A stretch of 64,000 bases of DNA from Siminovitchia acidinfaciens (GCF_003605385.1 NZ_QYTV02000002.1:249412-313411), one strand, 5' to 3'; positions 39,299 through 49,680 are shown, counted from the first letter of the stretch. Numbers and translations are program-made. Notes: generated by a model from the sequence alone, not told the origin.

Positions 39299-40117
39299 TC
39301 AACTTAGCTGAGTCAAATATTTTCCAAGCTTTGCAGTATGAATCTCAAGCTCCGGATCCTTTAACCAATCTGACGCTATCTTTTTAAAGATTTCTCTCGA
39401 TCCTGTTGTATAAAAACGGTGGTTTGCCGGTTCTTGGTCTGTGTTTCTAATATTATTATAGTGTAGGATGGTGCTTACTTCCCTGGCAGTCTCATCACCG
39501 GAACTGATAACTTTTACTCTGGGACCCATCTCCTCTTCAATCAGAGGGCCAAGTAAAGGGTAATGGGTGCAGCCTAGAATAAGCGTGTCAATGTCGCTTC
39601 CCTTTAGCGGCTTCAATGTTTCTTTAACCACTTTTTTAGCAATTTCGCTGTTATATTGAAAACTTTCCACAATAGGCACAAATTTTGGACAGACAAGTTG
39701 CGTAACTTCAACATCATGATTGATTAATGTCAGCTCACGGACATAAGCTTCGCTCTTGACCGTGCCAACCGTCCCAAGCACTCCCACCCGGCTATTTTCA
39801 GTCGCCTTTAACGCCGCGCGGGCACCTGGTGAAATCACTCCGATGACCGGTATATGCAACCGCGATCGAATTTCTTCCAATACAGCTGCAGTTGCGGTAT
39901 TGCAAGCAATCACAAGCATTTTAATGTCAAATTTCATTAAAAAGGAAGTCATTTGCCAAGTATATTCCTTTACTTCCTCTTCAGGCCGCGGACCATAAGG
40001 GCAACGTGCAGTGTCACCGACATAATATATCGCTTCATTTGGAAGCTGGCGCATGATCTCTTTCGCCACTGTCAGCCCGCCGATACCTGAATCTATAACT
40101 CCTATAGCCTCATTCAA
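39299..40117 (-). CDS. racE: Glutamate racemase
   Basis: Makes D-glutamate for peptidoglycan. The two catalytic cysteines are in [15 protein letters not shown] and [13 protein letters not shown]; the N-terminus [18 protein letters not shown] is diagnostic. 272 residues. The start is TTG 40117 behind GAGGCG. It follows the MarR-type gene by 10 bp, as in B. subtilis (ysmB-racE). Confidence 0.97.
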   Translation of the reverse strand: MNEAIGVIDSGIGGLTVAKEIMRQLPNEAIYYVGDTARCPYGPRPEEEVKEYTWQMTSFLMKFDIKMLVIACNTATAAVLEEIRSRLHIPVIGVISPGARAALKATENSRVGVLGTVGTVKSEAYVRELTLINHDVEVTQLVCPKFVPIVESFQYNSEIAKKVVKETLKPLKGSDIDTLILGCTHYPLLGPLIEEEMGPRVKVISSGDETAREVSTILHYNNIRNTDQEPANHRFYTTGSREIFKKIASDWLKDPELEIHTAKLGKYLTQLS

Positions 40118-40127
40118 TACAAACGCC

Positions 40128-40583
40128 TCATTCTTTTTTCATTTCTCGATGTAATTTTGCTAAGCTGTCTTTTAAAATCATGACTTCTTGTTCGGAAAAA
40201 TCATTAAGCACAGCATGTAAATATTCCTGTCTTTTCTTAATGACCTCATTGATGATGATTTCGCCCTTATTTAATAAGTGTATGCGAACAACACGCCGGT
40301 CTTTCGGGTCTTTAACCCGTTCAACGAGTTCTTTTTTTTCCATCCTGTCAATCAAATCTGTCGTTGTACTGCAAGCTAAAAACATCTTATTGGATAATTC
40401 ACCAATCGTCATATCGCCGTCTTCAAAAAGATATTGAAGCCCGATGAATTGCGGTGGTGTTATCGCATAATCCACCAGCAGTTCCCTGCCTTTTTGCTTT
40501 ACGATTGCAGATATGTATCTTAAATCTTTTTCAAGTTCAGCGACGACATTTTCATTATGCTGGAAGCCTGATTCATCGTTCAT
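40128..40583 (-). CDS. MarR-family transcriptional regulator (YsmB-like)
   Basis: A 151-residue winged-helix repressor candidate. The core [63 protein letters not shown] contains the recognition helix and the DxRxxRI wing. The start is probably ATG 40583 ([10 protein letters not shown]) by family length, although the nearest purine-rich site is 12 bp away; ATG 40619 would add 12 residues. B. subtilis has ysmB at this place beside racE. Target unknown. Confidence 0.9.
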   Translation of the reverse strand: MNDESGFQHNENVVAELEKDLRYISAIVKQKGRELLVDYAITPPQFIGLQYLFEDGDMTIGELSNKMFLACSTTTDLIDRMEKKELVERVKDPKDRRVVRIHLLNKGEIIINEVIKKRQEYLHAVLNDFSEQEVMILKDSLAKLHREMKKE

Positions 40584-40644
40584 TATCCAGTGCAACTCCC
40601 TGTACCCTTTTATATGCATTGTCGCCCTTTTTCGTCAAAAAAAC

Positions 40645-40670
40645 AAGAGGGAATTGATGAATTCCCTCTT
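40645..40670 (-). terminator. Terminator of the PfpI-family gene
   Basis: AAGAGGGAATT...AATTCCCTCTT stem followed on the minus strand by GTTTTTTTGACG, directly after the stop. Confidence 0.85.
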
Positions 40671-40682
40671 ATGTTCATATGA

Positions 40683-41195
40683 TTATAACAACTTTAATGA
40701 CTCTTTAATAAACGCTGGAATATCATCAGGCTGCCGGCTTGTCACAAGCTGGTCGGAACAGACGACTACTTCCTGATCCTTATAATCAGCTCCGGCATAT
40801 TCCATATCAACTTTGATAGACTTATAGCCAGTGGCTTGCCTTCCTTCAAGTGCTTTTGCCGTAATTAGGAGCTGAGGTCCATGGCAGATGGAAAAAACAG
40901 GTTTTTTCTGGTCCATGAATGATTTTGTAAAATTGACAAAGCGCTCATCTGCTCGAAGTTGATCTGGTGAGAACCCTCCTGGAAGAAACAACGCATCATA
41001 ATCTTCCGGTTTTACGTCATCAATGCTTTTATTAATCGTAACGGTCGTTTCTCCCCTTTTTCCTTTGACCGTTTTTCCCGCATCTTTTTCAATGGTCTCA
41101 ACAGTATGTCCAGCTTCCTCAAATGCTTTGGCCGGCTCCGTGTATTCTACATCTTCGAACAGATCAGTTATTAATGTGGCAATTTTTTTACCCAA
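40683..41195 (-). CDS. PfpI/DJ-1 family protein (YfkM-like general stress protein)
   Basis: A 170-residue DJ-1/PfpI protein. The nucleophile-elbow cysteine is in VFSICHGPQLLITAK, preceded by ALFLPGGFSPDQLRAD. The closest family I recognise is B. subtilis YfkM (general stress protein 18). Members act as deglycases/proteases or redox sensors; the activity here is untested. The start is TTG 41195 (GKKIATLITDLFEDVEYT), 8 bp after AAGGAG; the frame to 41282 adds unrelated residues and overlaps the divergent exporter region. Confidence 0.91.
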   Translation of the reverse strand: MGKKIATLITDLFEDVEYTEPAKAFEEAGHTVETIEKDAGKTVKGKRGETTVTINKSIDDVKPEDYDALFLPGGFSPDQLRADERFVNFTKSFMDQKKPVFSICHGPQLLITAKALEGRQATGYKSIKVDMEYAGADYKDQEVVVCSDQLVTSRQPDDIPAFIKESLKLL

Positions 41196-41398
41196 TTCAA
41201 ACACTCCTTCCTTTACTACTTGTCTGTTTTCCCTAATTCTTTTTAAAAAAACGTGAAATTCCAAGCCGTATGTATGAAACAAAGGCTTATGCTAACACAC
41301 CTTTTCATTTCATGTTAATATGGAGAGAAATGTTAATTAGGGAATCATTCGAAGCCCTATCAACGAGAGATTCAATTGTAGACTGGAGTGGACTTGGT

Positions 41399-42571
41399 TT
41401 GGATACGAAAAAATCATTACCAATACTTTTTGCTGTCATGTTTTTTGTCATGGTCGGATTTGGAATCATCATCCCTGTCATGCCGTTCTATGCTGAGGAA
41501 ATGGGAGCATCACCTGCAGAACTTGGCCTGTTGATGGCCGTCTATTCCCTCATGCAATTACTTTTCGCGCCGATGTGGGGAAGGGTTTCAGACCGAATCG
41601 GCCGAAAGCCTGTCATGATGATTGGAATTTTCGGTTTGGCCATTTCCTTTTTCATGATGGCTCTTTCATCCGCATTGTGGATGCTCTTTGCAGCAAGAGT
41701 CATTGGCGGATTCCTTTCATCAGCCAACATGCCTACGGTCATGGCCTATGTTGCTGACGTCACTTCCGAGGAAGACCGCGGCAAAGGAATGGGTATCATC
41801 GGGGCGTCAATCGGCCTGGGCTTTATTCTGGGTCCTGCCATAGGGGGAGTCTTTTCAAAAACAAGTTTAAGCATGCCGTTTTTTATAGCCGGTTTCTCTT
41901 CCCTGCTTACATTCATCTTCGTTTTACTGCTTTTGAAAGAATCGTTACCTCCTGAAAAAAGAGGAGAGCACTTGGTGAAAAAGATGCCGCTGCACAAAGC
42001 TTTGCGTGGCCCAATCTCTATTTTATACATATTGCAGTTGTTCACCTCCTTATCTTTAGCTGGACTGGAAGCGACGTTCGCTTACTTTGCTGCTAAAAAA
42101 GCCGGATTGGGCACTGTTCAATTAGGATATCTTTTTATGATCATGGGCGTAGCAGGTGCAATTGTCCAAGGCGGATTGGTTGGGAGAATGACGAAAAAAT
42201 ACGGAGAAGGAGCAGTCATCCAAATTGGCATCGTAGTTTCTGCCATCGGCTTCGGTTTGATCTTGCTCGTCGACAGCTTCGCAACAGCTGCTGTCTACCT
42301 TACGATTTTCGGAATTGGCAATGGGGTCATACGTCCGAGTGTTTCCGCCTTATTAACGAAGACGTCCACGGCAGGACATGGAAGCACAACTGGCCTATTG
42401 TCATCTTTTGATTCGCTGGGAAGGATTATCGGGCCTCCCCTAGGTGGTTGGCTATTTTCAATCGCGATTGGGTTTCCTTATATATCAGGGTTGATCATTT
42501 CAGTCTTTACTTTTCTTATGTATCAGCTATATAAAACCAGAGCGACTAAAGTTCATTCTATTTCATCATGA
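41399..42571 (+). CDS. MFS multidrug exporter, DHA1 type
   Basis: A protein of about 390 residues with 12 predicted membrane helices. Motif A GRVSDRIGRKPVMMIG lies after helix 2, and motif C GASIGLGFILGPAIGGVF in helix 5, as in NorA/Bmr/TetA drug antiporters. I choose TTG 41399 (DTKKSLPILFAVMFFVMVGFG): TGGAGTGG lies about 7 bp upstream and the first helix follows at once. The frame to 41270 adds 43 atypical residues. Divergent from the PfpI gene. Confidence 0.9.
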   Translation: MDTKKSLPILFAVMFFVMVGFGIIIPVMPFYAEEMGASPAELGLLMAVYSLMQLLFAPMWGRVSDRIGRKPVMMIGIFGLAISFFMMALSSALWMLFAARVIGGFLSSANMPTVMAYVADVTSEEDRGKGMGIIGASIGLGFILGPAIGGVFSKTSLSMPFFIAGFSSLLTFIFVLLLLKESLPPEKRGEHLVKKMPLHKALRGPISILYILQLFTSLSLAGLEATFAYFAAKKAGLGTVQLGYLFMIMGVAGAIVQGGLVGRMTKKYGEGAVIQIGIVVSAIGFGLILLVDSFATAAVYLTIFGIGNGVIRPSVSALLTKTSTAGHGSTTGLLSSFDSLGRIIGPPLGGWLFSIAIGFPYISGLIISVFTFLMYQLYKTRATKVHSISS

Positions 42572-42610
42572 AAGAACCCAGATTAATATCAAACATACAA
42601 GACTTTTTCT

Positions 42611-42640
42611 AAGCAAACTTGAGATTTTCAAGTTTGCTTT
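42611..42640 (+). terminator. Terminator of the DHA1 exporter
   Basis: AAGCAAACTT...AAGTTTGCTT stem followed by TATTTT. Confidence 0.85.
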
Positions 42641-43230
42641 ATTTTGCAATCACACTGGATAAAAAGACCTATTTTTACATTTTATGGTTTACTGACTAAC
42701 TTGAAGGGTAAAGTAATGTTAAGCCTAACTATGCAGTCAACAATTTTTTCATAAAAATAACTTTCACTTCCATTTACTCTCACTTCAGAAAACAAGTCTA
42801 CTTCACATGTCTTCCTCAAAAGCATGGGCAAATTGTTGCAAAGTTTCCTAATCCACGCTCCACTATGTAAAGCGGTAGATTTTGAGACATTCAACTATCC
42901 CGTCACCACGATTTTACACATACATTCGACTCTCTCTCCTTTCGTTGCTTCTTTAAATATATTTTCTATCCAAGTAAAGACCAAGAGTACGCTCATCACG
43001 AATAATCATCTTTGAGGGTTGGGACCTCGTGCCAATGGCACCTAAAGAAAATAATCTACTCCCAATCCTTATTTATATTTTGCGTAAGCCTCTTTTTCCT
43101 AACCTGTTTCCCATAAGGTTTCATTGAAGCCTTATTTATTATAAATAATCCGCCCTCGGCAGTTTTTACCAAATGGAATGTCTGAAATGTCGGCTTCAAC
43201 AGATGCTCATTAATTCACATTAGGAGGAAG
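42641..43230. other. Non-coding stretch without supported gene
   Basis: Two short opposite frames (42682-42894 minus; 42824-43015 plus) overlap each other and lack clear ribosome sites or recognisable families. No repeat or RNA was recognised. Confidence 0.4.
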
Positions 43231-43242
43231 GGGGGAAAGCTA

Positions 43243-43512
43243 TTGAAGAGGTTTAAAGAATGGGCAAATCGTAATAGCTGGTGGTTGCCATGGGTCGGAG
43301 TTGCTGCTTCCATTTCTGGTTTAATATTTCCTGATGCATTTATAAAAACAGGCCAAACTCTAACAGAACTTTTACGGACTTTGCTACAGTATTGGGTTCA
43401 TGTGCTCATTGTTGTTTGGGTCGTTTGGGTTTTTTATCTTCATTTTGAAATCCAAAGGCTAAAAAAAAGAAAAAACACTCGTAAAAAGCAGACAAAAAAT
43501 AAAGTTTGCTAA
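43243..43512 (+). CDS. Small membrane protein, unknown function
   Basis: An 89-residue protein with two hydrophobic segments (about 13-32 and 48-68) and a very basic tail (LKKRKNTRKKQTKNK), so the tail probably faces the cytoplasm. The start is TTG 43243 behind AGGAGGAAGGGGGG, an unusually purine-rich site. I do not recognise it. Confidence 0.6.
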   Translation: MKRFKEWANRNSWWLPWVGVAASISGLIFPDAFIKTGQTLTELLRTLLQYWVHVLIVVWVVWVFYLHFEIQRLKKRKNTRKKQTKNKVC

Positions 43513-43709
43513 ATAAAAGCTTATTTGACCGATCGATATAGTTTCTTAAATGGTATTGCACTCAATTCCGCAGGCCAAAAGAACTTAACTTCACGGAGAT
43601 GATGAGTCTATGAAAATTCACCTTGTTTTTCTTTTTTGTTTGAAATATAATGAAAATACAGAAATGGGAACATGTGTTCCCATTAGGTTATAAAAGAAAG
43701 GAGGATACT

Positions 43710-44026
43710 ATGCATACCAACACTATCGGAATGGAACTCTTGTAGCCCGCTGAAGTGAAGAAAATAATATACAAACAGATGTCAGAAACAAATACGAAGC
43801 TTTCAAACTGGGTGCTTTTATCCAGGCATTTAACAGGCGCCACATAAGCCATTTTCCATCAGCGATAGTAAGCCAAGCCTACAGGAAGTACAGTCACACA
43901 AGAAAAATCAAAGAGAAAAATAATTTCAGGCGCTCTGGTGCACATTTAACAATCAAAACAAAATTGAAAAACAAAAAAATTATAAACAAACTCTTTTACT
44001 GTAAGACAGTTCCGAAGCAGATATAA
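43710..44026 (+). pseudogene. Possible broken gene: 11-codon start plus startless 90-codon frame
   Basis: ATG 43710 has a strong AAAGGAGG site but meets TAG after 11 codons. From 43754 a different frame stays open for 90 codons to TAA 44026. It includes FKLGAFIQAFNRRHISHFPS and is very Lys/Arg-rich, but it contains no start codon near its beginning. At least two changes would be needed to join them. It could equally be chance open sequence. Confidence 0.25.
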
Positions 44027-44140
44027 ATTAGGACGCTCAAGCACCAGAATCCCACTGACATTAGTCAGCTTGCCGCTTTTAGCCATGGGAGTGTCAAGGA
44101 TCATCCCCTGTTTAAAAAAACCTTAAGAGGAGGAGAAGAA

Positions 44141-45130
44141 ATGAACCAACTTGTCCATGGAATTCCGTTCCGTGTGGTCCAGCAATTAGACACAGTAAAA
44201 GAAGTCCCGAAAGGGATTGAACTGATTCAGGCTCCGAAAATTTGGCAAGATACGAAGGGAAAAGGTATAGTGATTGCAGTCTTGGATACAGGCTGTGATA
44301 CAGACCATCCAGATTTAAAAGACCGGATTATCGGTGGAAGAAATTTTACGGATGATGATAGAGGCAACCCGGAAATTTTTCAAGATTATAATGGTCATGG
44401 AACACATGTAGCGGGAACGATTGCGGCCAGCGAAAACAACTTGGGAGTAGTCGGGGTGGCTCCAGAGGCAAGCTTGCTAATTGTGAAGGTCCTTAACAGG
44501 AGAGGCTCCGGCTTGCATGAATGGATCATCAAGGGGATTAACTTTGCGATTGAGCAGAAAGCAGATATCATTTCCATGTCACTGGGAGGGCCCGATGACA
44601 ATTCTAAACTTCACGAAGCAATCAAACAAGCAGTTTGCAATAATATACTGGTTGTTTGTGCTTCCGGTAATGATGGGGACGGGAGTGATTTAACTGATGA
44701 ATTCGCTTATCCAGGACGGTATAACGAGGTCATTTGCGTCGGAGCAGTTAATCATGAGCGGCTTTCATCAGATTTTACAAGTTCCCATGACGAGGTTGAT
44801 TTAGTAGCACCGGGTGAGGAGATATTATCAACATATTTAAATGGGCAATATGCCACCTTAAGTGGTACATCCATGGCTACGCCGCATGTTTCAGGGGCGC
44901 TTGCCCTTATAAAAGTTTTAGCGAATAAGAGCTTTGGAAGACAGCTTTCCGAAGCAGAGCTCTATGCCCAGTTAATCAAGAGAACTGTTCCACTCGGTTT
45001 TTCTCCAAAACTTGAAGGAAATGGTATTGTTTATTTAACCGTTCCAGAGCATATCGCCAAGATATTTGACCAAGAATTTGCAGCTACGATCTTAAATGCT
45101 TGTATCGGAGATTCTCCTTTGAAGGTATAA
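44141..45130 (+). CDS. ispA: Intracellular subtilisin-type serine protease (IspA-like)
   Basis: A 329-residue S8 peptidase without a signal peptide. The catalytic triad is in VAVLDTGCDTDHPD-like (here IAVLDTGCD), NGHGTHVAGT and LSGTSMATPHVSG. The N-terminal extension with IPFRVV before the core resembles the LIPY/F inhibitory prosegment of intracellular subtilisins, which is removed for activation. Such enzymes supply most cytoplasmic proteolysis in stationary phase. ATG 44141 follows GAGGAGGAGAAG. It is a single gene with its own terminator. Confidence 0.94.
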   Translation: MNQLVHGIPFRVVQQLDTVKEVPKGIELIQAPKIWQDTKGKGIVIAVLDTGCDTDHPDLKDRIIGGRNFTDDDRGNPEIFQDYNGHGTHVAGTIAASENNLGVVGVAPEASLLIVKVLNRRGSGLHEWIIKGINFAIEQKADIISMSLGGPDDNSKLHEAIKQAVCNNILVVCASGNDGDGSDLTDEFAYPGRYNEVICVGAVNHERLSSDFTSSHDEVDLVAPGEEILSTYLNGQYATLSGTSMATPHVSGALALIKVLANKSFGRQLSEAELYAQLIKRTVPLGFSPKLEGNGIVYLTVPEHIAKIFDQEFAATILNACIGDSPLKV

Positions 45131-45143
45131 TTTTCATATTAAA

Positions 45144-45177
45144 AATCAACAGGGAAGCCGCGGCTTCCCTGTTGATT
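45144..45177. terminator. Palindromic terminator between ispA and the lipoprotein gene
   Basis: AATCAACAGGGAAGCC and GGCTTCCCTGTTGATT form a 16-bp perfect stem with a 2-base centre, lying between two convergent genes. Confidence 0.8.
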
Positions 45178-45194
45178 CCTGAACTCCTATATCA

Positions 45195-46073
45195 TTATTG
45201 CCCGCCCATCTCATCCAAATTGATTTCCTGAGCATTTTCAAGTGCTTCTTTTGGAATTTCAATGTTTTTCACTGCATTATAGTCGCTGTAAGTAGACTTC
45301 ATATCCAAATGCATATTCATCTTCTGGCCTTCAATTTCAGTGTCGGTATCGGTCACCATGTTCAGAGCGTTCAAATAGAAAGTTTCTTTATCAATAAAGA
45401 GTTCATATTCAACCTTATTGAATTTCATTTCACTCATCATCGCTTCAGCCTGCATTTCCGGCGGCAATGTTTCCTTAACGTTATCTTTTAAAAACTGATC
45501 AAATTTTTCACCGGAAGCTTTTAAAGTAAGTATATAATTCTTGTCGTCTTGTTTAAAATCAAATTCGTCAACAAACTTATTTAACTGTTCCAATTGCCCT
45601 GAAGGATTTGATTGTCCTTCAGACATTTGCAAGATTTGGCCAGAAAATTCTTCCGGAAGCTTTATCCACATCTTTTGATTTGGCTCATACATGTAAAAGC
45701 CTTCTTTTGTCATATACGCATCAATTTCCTGCTTTTCACCAGCCATGTCCATAGTCATCTTTTGATGCAATGCCATTGGCTCCGTGATGAACTCCATATC
45801 GATATCCGAATTGATCTCTTGCTTTTCTCCAGCGGCATTGACCGTCTGCTTCATGTTTATTTGACTCTTGAAGCTTTTTAGGTCCTTATTCACTTCTTCC
45901 GTTTTCTTAAAAACTTCTTCAAGCGTCAGTTCCTTTTCTTTTTTTGTATCTGTTGCGGTTTCTTCCTTCTTGTCCTCTCCCGCATCCTTTTCCACAGGTT
46001 CAGCCGTCTGGCTGCATGCCGCCATCATTAGCATAAGCATTGCAGCAAAAAAGATTGATATAGTTCTCTTCAT
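45195..46073 (-). CDS. Lipoprotein, LolA/LppX-like fold (DUF6612-type)
   Basis: A 292-residue exported lipoprotein. The signal peptide MKRTISIFFAAMLMLMMAAC ends with the lipobox Cys20; an acidic Lys/Glu linker follows, then a beta-rich domain with repeated MTMDMAGEKQEIDAYMT- and NMKQTVNAAGEKQEINSDI-like strands. This pattern is typical of Bacillus lipoproteins of the DUF6612/LppX-LolA-like group, which may carry lipids. The start is ATG 46073. Function not established. Confidence 0.82.
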   Translation of the reverse strand: MKRTISIFFAAMLMLMMAACSQTAEPVEKDAGEDKKEETATDTKKEKELTLEEVFKKTEEVNKDLKSFKSQINMKQTVNAAGEKQEINSDIDMEFITEPMALHQKMTMDMAGEKQEIDAYMTKEGFYMYEPNQKMWIKLPEEFSGQILQMSEGQSNPSGQLEQLNKFVDEFDFKQDDKNYILTLKASGEKFDQFLKDNVKETLPPEMQAEAMMSEMKFNKVEYELFIDKETFYLNALNMVTDTDTEIEGQKMNMHLDMKSTYSDYNAVKNIEIPKEALENAQEINLDEMGGQ

Positions 46074-46198
46074 TAAAAATTCAACTCCCCTGAAATTTGT
46101 AAAGCGTCTAGATGCTTTATATTGTTTACGAATCAATCGCACGATAGTTTCAAAGTTTAACAGTTTGATTCTAAAGTACTAATAAAACATTGGCGTTT

Positions 46199-46723
46199 TT
46201 ACCCTTCTTCCTTTAAAGCCATTTCCCAACGCTCGCCAATAGCTTCAAATAGATCTTCAATGGAACATGCGAGATTTTTAACAGGTATGTTGACCTGTGA
46301 TGGCAAAAGACCTTTATTCAAAACGTTAAGGACTCTTTTCATCCCGTTGGAACGGTTAATAATCAGCTCGCCATCGAAGGTGAAAATTCCGAGATAAACC
46401 TGTCCTGAAAAATTTATCAAATCAATGGCCTCAATTTCCTTCCACTTAACCAGGCCGGCTCCGATATAACTAGACTGATCAATAATCCCTTCATTAGTAA
46501 CAATGACTGCCGGCTCACGTTTTATGAGTACATTGATGTAATAAATGAAGCAGAGTCCAAACACAGTAATTGTTATAATTCCAATCGACGCCGGCAGTAT
46601 CCCTTCAAATTGTCCGTTAATGGATAAAGCCAAAATCAAGATTCCTATTGAAACAAAAACGAAAGAGAAAAACGCCAGCATGATCGTCCTTTTAATTTTT
46701 GGCATGACAATATATGCATCCAT
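46199..46723 (-). CDS. Membrane protein with PH-like domain (STM3941-like)
   Basis: A 174-residue protein with two adjacent helices (about 14-35 and 44-66) followed by a cytoplasmic beta-rich region (REPAVIVTNEGIIDQSSYIGAGLVKWKEI). It resembles the STM3941 family. The start ATG 46723 follows GGGGGATT. It probably forms its own transcript. Function unknown. Confidence 0.72.
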   Translation of the reverse strand: MDAYIVMPKIKRTIMLAFFSFVFVSIGILILALSINGQFEGILPASIGIITITVFGLCFIYYINVLIKREPAVIVTNEGIIDQSSYIGAGLVKWKEIEAIDLINFSGQVYLGIFTFDGELIINRSNGMKRVLNVLNKGLLPSQVNIPVKNLACSIEDLFEAIGERWEMALKEEG

Positions 46724-46786
46724 ATTCAATCCCCCATAAGCAAAAGTTCATACTCATAAGCGTAAATGTTATAAAGAAAAAAATAA

Positions 46787-46811
46787 ATCCTCCGAATGAC
46801 CCGCGGAGGAT
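46787..46811 (-). terminator. Terminator of the P450 gene
   Basis: ATCCTCCG...CGGAGGAT stem followed on the minus strand by TTATTTTTTT. Confidence 0.85.
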
Positions 46812-46823
46812 GAAAATGCCGAT

Positions 46824-48083
46824 TCATTTCCTTTTAATGCGTTCAATCTTGATTTGACTTTTAGGTATGCTTGGAATGCTGACAAGGCTGTAGCTCAAAT
46901 CCTGATCCGGTATTTGGTACGATATTCGATTTACCAAAAAGTCCACGCATACTTTCATTGCCTCAATTGTGATCCACTCCCCGGGACAGCGATGCCCGTC
47001 ATGGTAACTGCCGCCTCCCTGTGGTATCAAACTAAACTTCAGGCTGTCTTCCTGCTCTTTAAAACGTTCTGGATTAAATACACTCGGGTTGTCCCATAAT
47101 CCAGGATCATGGTTTGTCCCATATAAATCCAGCAAGGTCAAAGTTTCCTTTTTAAAAGTATAATCCTTCCATTCGAAATCCTCTTTTACCCGTGCAGCCG
47201 CAAACGGAAAAAATGGATAAAACCTTCGCACTTCCTGTATAAACATTTGCATAAATTCGTCATCCGCCGATGCCAGCTTCTCTTTTTGTTCTGGAAACTG
47301 ATGCAATGCCAACGCCGTAAAATTAATATATATGGCAATTGCTACAATGGGTCTTAATATGTTGATGACTTCAACAGCAGCCACTTCGGTATTCAAGAGC
47401 TTCCCTTCCAAGTCCTTGTGCATGGATATTACATAAAGTGCCGCTTGTTCATCGGGTAATATCTCCCCTTCCCTAACCTGCTCCACTAGTTCCCCTATCC
47501 ATTTTTCTGCCTGATTCCGGTTATGCCTTCCTTTCCAATGCTCTGGCCCTATAGCTGAGGGTGATTCAAAAAGGGAAGCCAATTCACCCACTCTATTATC
47601 AAGACCTTCACTGCTTAGTGGAACGCCTGCCCATTTGCATGCAGTTTTGCATAAAAGTTTTTTTGCCTCCTCATAAAGAATGACGTCATCCATACCCAGC
47701 CATGTATCCACTGCTTTTTTCCACTCATCCCTGTTCATTTCTACAAATCTTTTTATTGCTACCTCAGACATGAGTGACATAAACATATTTTTTCGATGTA
47801 AATGGACTTTGCCATCAAGCGATTGAACTCCCTTTTCACCGAACAATGTTTGCTGCACACGTTTAGGGGCTGCACCAGCCCTTTTGAACTTATCATGATC
47901 ATAAAATATCTCGGCTGCTTCCTTTCCGCCCATACAAATTGCTTTTTGTCCCAACAGACGAGTTTCAAACACATCGGATTGAAGGCTTTGACGCCTGTTT
48001 GGGATAAACATATATCCTTCCCTAAGCAAGCTTACACTGTGATCCATCCCCTCTTCCCGAGGCATTTTATTTAATTCCGACAT
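46824..48083 (-). CDS. cypC: Cytochrome P450 CYP152 family, fatty-acid peroxygenase
   Basis: A 419-residue P450 that uses hydrogen peroxide to hydroxylate long-chain fatty acids without a redox partner. From memory it resembles B. subtilis YbdT/CypC along its length. Seen: [13 protein letters not shown] at the N-terminus, the ILRPIVAI helix in place of the usual acid-alcohol pair (its Arg binds the substrate carboxylate), EVRRFYPF (ExxR), and the heme-thiolate loop [18 protein letters not shown] lies 10 bp before the ATG. No oxidoreductase genes are nearby, as expected. Confidence 0.93.
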   Translation of the reverse strand: MSELNKMPREEGMDHSVSLLREGYMFIPNRRQSLQSDVFETRLLGQKAICMGGKEAAEIFYDHDKFKRAGAAPKRVQQTLFGEKGVQSLDGKVHLHRKNMFMSLMSEVAIKRFVEMNRDEWKKAVDTWLGMDDVILYEEAKKLLCKTACKWAGVPLSSEGLDNRVGELASLFESPSAIGPEHWKGRHNRNQAEKWIGELVEQVREGEILPDEQAALYVISMHKDLEGKLLNTEVAAVEVINILRPIVAIAIYINFTALALHQFPEQKEKLASADDEFMQMFIQEVRRFYPFFPFAAARVKEDFEWKDYTFKKETLTLLDLYGTNHDPGLWDNPSVFNPERFKEQEDSLKFSLIPQGGGSYHDGHRCPGEWITIEAMKVCVDFLVNRISYQIPDQDLSYSLVSIPSIPKSQIKIERIKRK

Positions 48084-48700
48084 ACGTACAGTCTCCTTTT
48101 AAAAGATTGGCTTAACCTAATGTTCCCTATGATGCTCTTTTAAAAACTTAAATTTTAAAGGGGAGACAGACAATTGGGGATCATACAGCTTTACGTTAAC
48201 TACAGAACATAGAGGCTGTTTGCTAGTCCCTAGACATTAAAATGCATACCAATCCCGGTTTCACCGAGGGAATCAAAGAGAATCGGGCAGCGTACCGCCA
48301 CAGGACTCCAGTTCCATTAATTTGCTATTATAACGGTGTATTGTCGACCTAGCATAATCGTGATCATTTGGTTAAAAATAATTTGAGTTCATTTATAAAA
48401 ATATAAGTAGTAAGTTTGCTGAACCATAAAAAACTTAATAGGAAAACAAAAAATCGATGACCATCTAGATTGGCTAAGTCAGAAGTCGATACCGGAATTA
48501 TTTGATAGATTTTTTAGCTTTGGTTGAAACTGAATAATTTTTCACACCATAGTCATACCTAAAATTTAGCGATACCAGCAAGTGGAAGTTCTTTTTTGGC
48601 AGCCCTTATGTGGTCATTTTGTTGTTATATAAAAATTCACCTCATCATTTATTTATTTTGGCGACCTTCTTTTATGATTTTTTTAATATATAGAGGAGAG
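48084..48700. other. Non-coding stretch, nothing recognised
   Basis: About 600 AT-rich bases between the divergent P450 and DUF421 genes. It presumably holds both promoters, but I cannot define them. No repeats of the dispersed families are seen. Confidence 0.45.
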
Positions 48701-48707
48701 TGTATGG

Positions 48708-49409
48708 ATGGACTTTTTTAACAGTCAGGAGTCTTTAACGGCTATTCAATGGGTTTTAAGAGCTGTACTTGCATATCTCTTTATGCTAGTCATTGCTAAA
48801 GCAATGGGTCAGAGATCTATTTCTCAACTAAGGTTACTGGACTTCGTCATTTCTTTAATTATCGGAAACATCATTGCTCATCCTTTATCTGATGAAAAGT
48901 TAGGCATGAAGGGAACAATGATCACAATGAGTGTACTTGTTCTTTTATATACAACAAGTGTTTTCACCAGTTTAAAAATAAACCGACTTCGCAAATTTAT
49001 TGATCCTCCCTCCTTCCCTCTCATAGAAAATGGACAGATCAAATATAAAAATTTAAAAAAGGCCAAGATTTCCCTCGATTATTTATTATGTGAAACAAGA
49101 AAAGAAAAAATTGACGATGTTCAAAAAGTTGCCCTAGCTCTCTGGGAACCTGATGGGACGATTTCATTTTTTCTTGAACAGAAATATCAAACAGTAACAA
49201 AAGAGGACATGCAAATCATAGGAGACAAATTCTCCCTCTCTAGAACAATCGTCAAAGAGGGAAAAATTGATATCAACGAATTAAAGCAGTTAAATAAAGA
49301 TGAAGTGTGGCTCAGAAATAAAATCGAATCCACTTATCGAGTGGACATATCCGACATATTACTGGCAACTATGGATAGAAACGAGCAGTTAAAGGTTTTG
49401 TTTTATTAG
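48708..49409 (+). CDS. DUF421 membrane protein (YetF/YdfR type), copy 1
   Basis: A 233-residue protein with three N-terminal helices containing the family block AKAMGQRSISQLRLLDFVISLIIGNIIAHPL, followed by two soluble modules (FIDPPSFPLIENGQIKYKNLKKAKISLDYLL). These occur in spore and vegetative membranes of Bacillus; their role is unclear. ATG 48708 follows GAGGAG. It points toward the ykoQ-like gene, with a second DUF421 gene about 4 kb away in the opposite orientation. Confidence 0.85.
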   Translation: MDFFNSQESLTAIQWVLRAVLAYLFMLVIAKAMGQRSISQLRLLDFVISLIIGNIIAHPLSDEKLGMKGTMITMSVLVLLYTTSVFTSLKINRLRKFIDPPSFPLIENGQIKYKNLKKAKISLDYLLCETRKEKIDDVQKVALALWEPDGTISFFLEQKYQTVTKEDMQIIGDKFSLSRTIVKEGKIDINELKQLNKDEVWLRNKIESTYRVDISDILLATMDRNEQLKVLFY

Positions 49410-49652
49410 GCTTCATTCTTGTCTTCTTCTAACAAACTAATTCTGTTTGGGATAATATCAGATGCAGTGGAGTGAAAATAATTGAAAAGACGAATATAGA
49501 AGATGCTGAAGATGTGGAATCCAAAGGTGTATGGACTACTCTTCATTTGTTGAGAGCCTGCCTCGGCTCGTTGTATTACGGGGTAAAATTTCTCCATTAA
49601 TTGCTGCATTCTTCCAAAACACTTGCTTGTAGAGAAATTTAAGATGAAATAT

Positions 49653-49680
49653 AAAAGCCGGATCAAATTATCCGGCTTTT
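49653..49680 (-). terminator. Terminator of the metallophosphoesterase gene
   Basis: AAAAGCCGGAT...ATCCGGCTTTT stem; the stop codon of the gene lies in its first arm. Confidence 0.85.

Noticed and set aside
42682-42894. 70-codon minus frame downstream of the DHA1 exporter
   Set aside because: There is no good ribosome site, no family recognised, and another short frame overlaps it on the other strand.
49406-49666. 86-codon minus frame between the DUF421 gene and the metallophosphoesterase
   Set aside because: Its start lies in the loop of a terminator hairpin and its end overlaps the DUF421 stop; no ribosome site.
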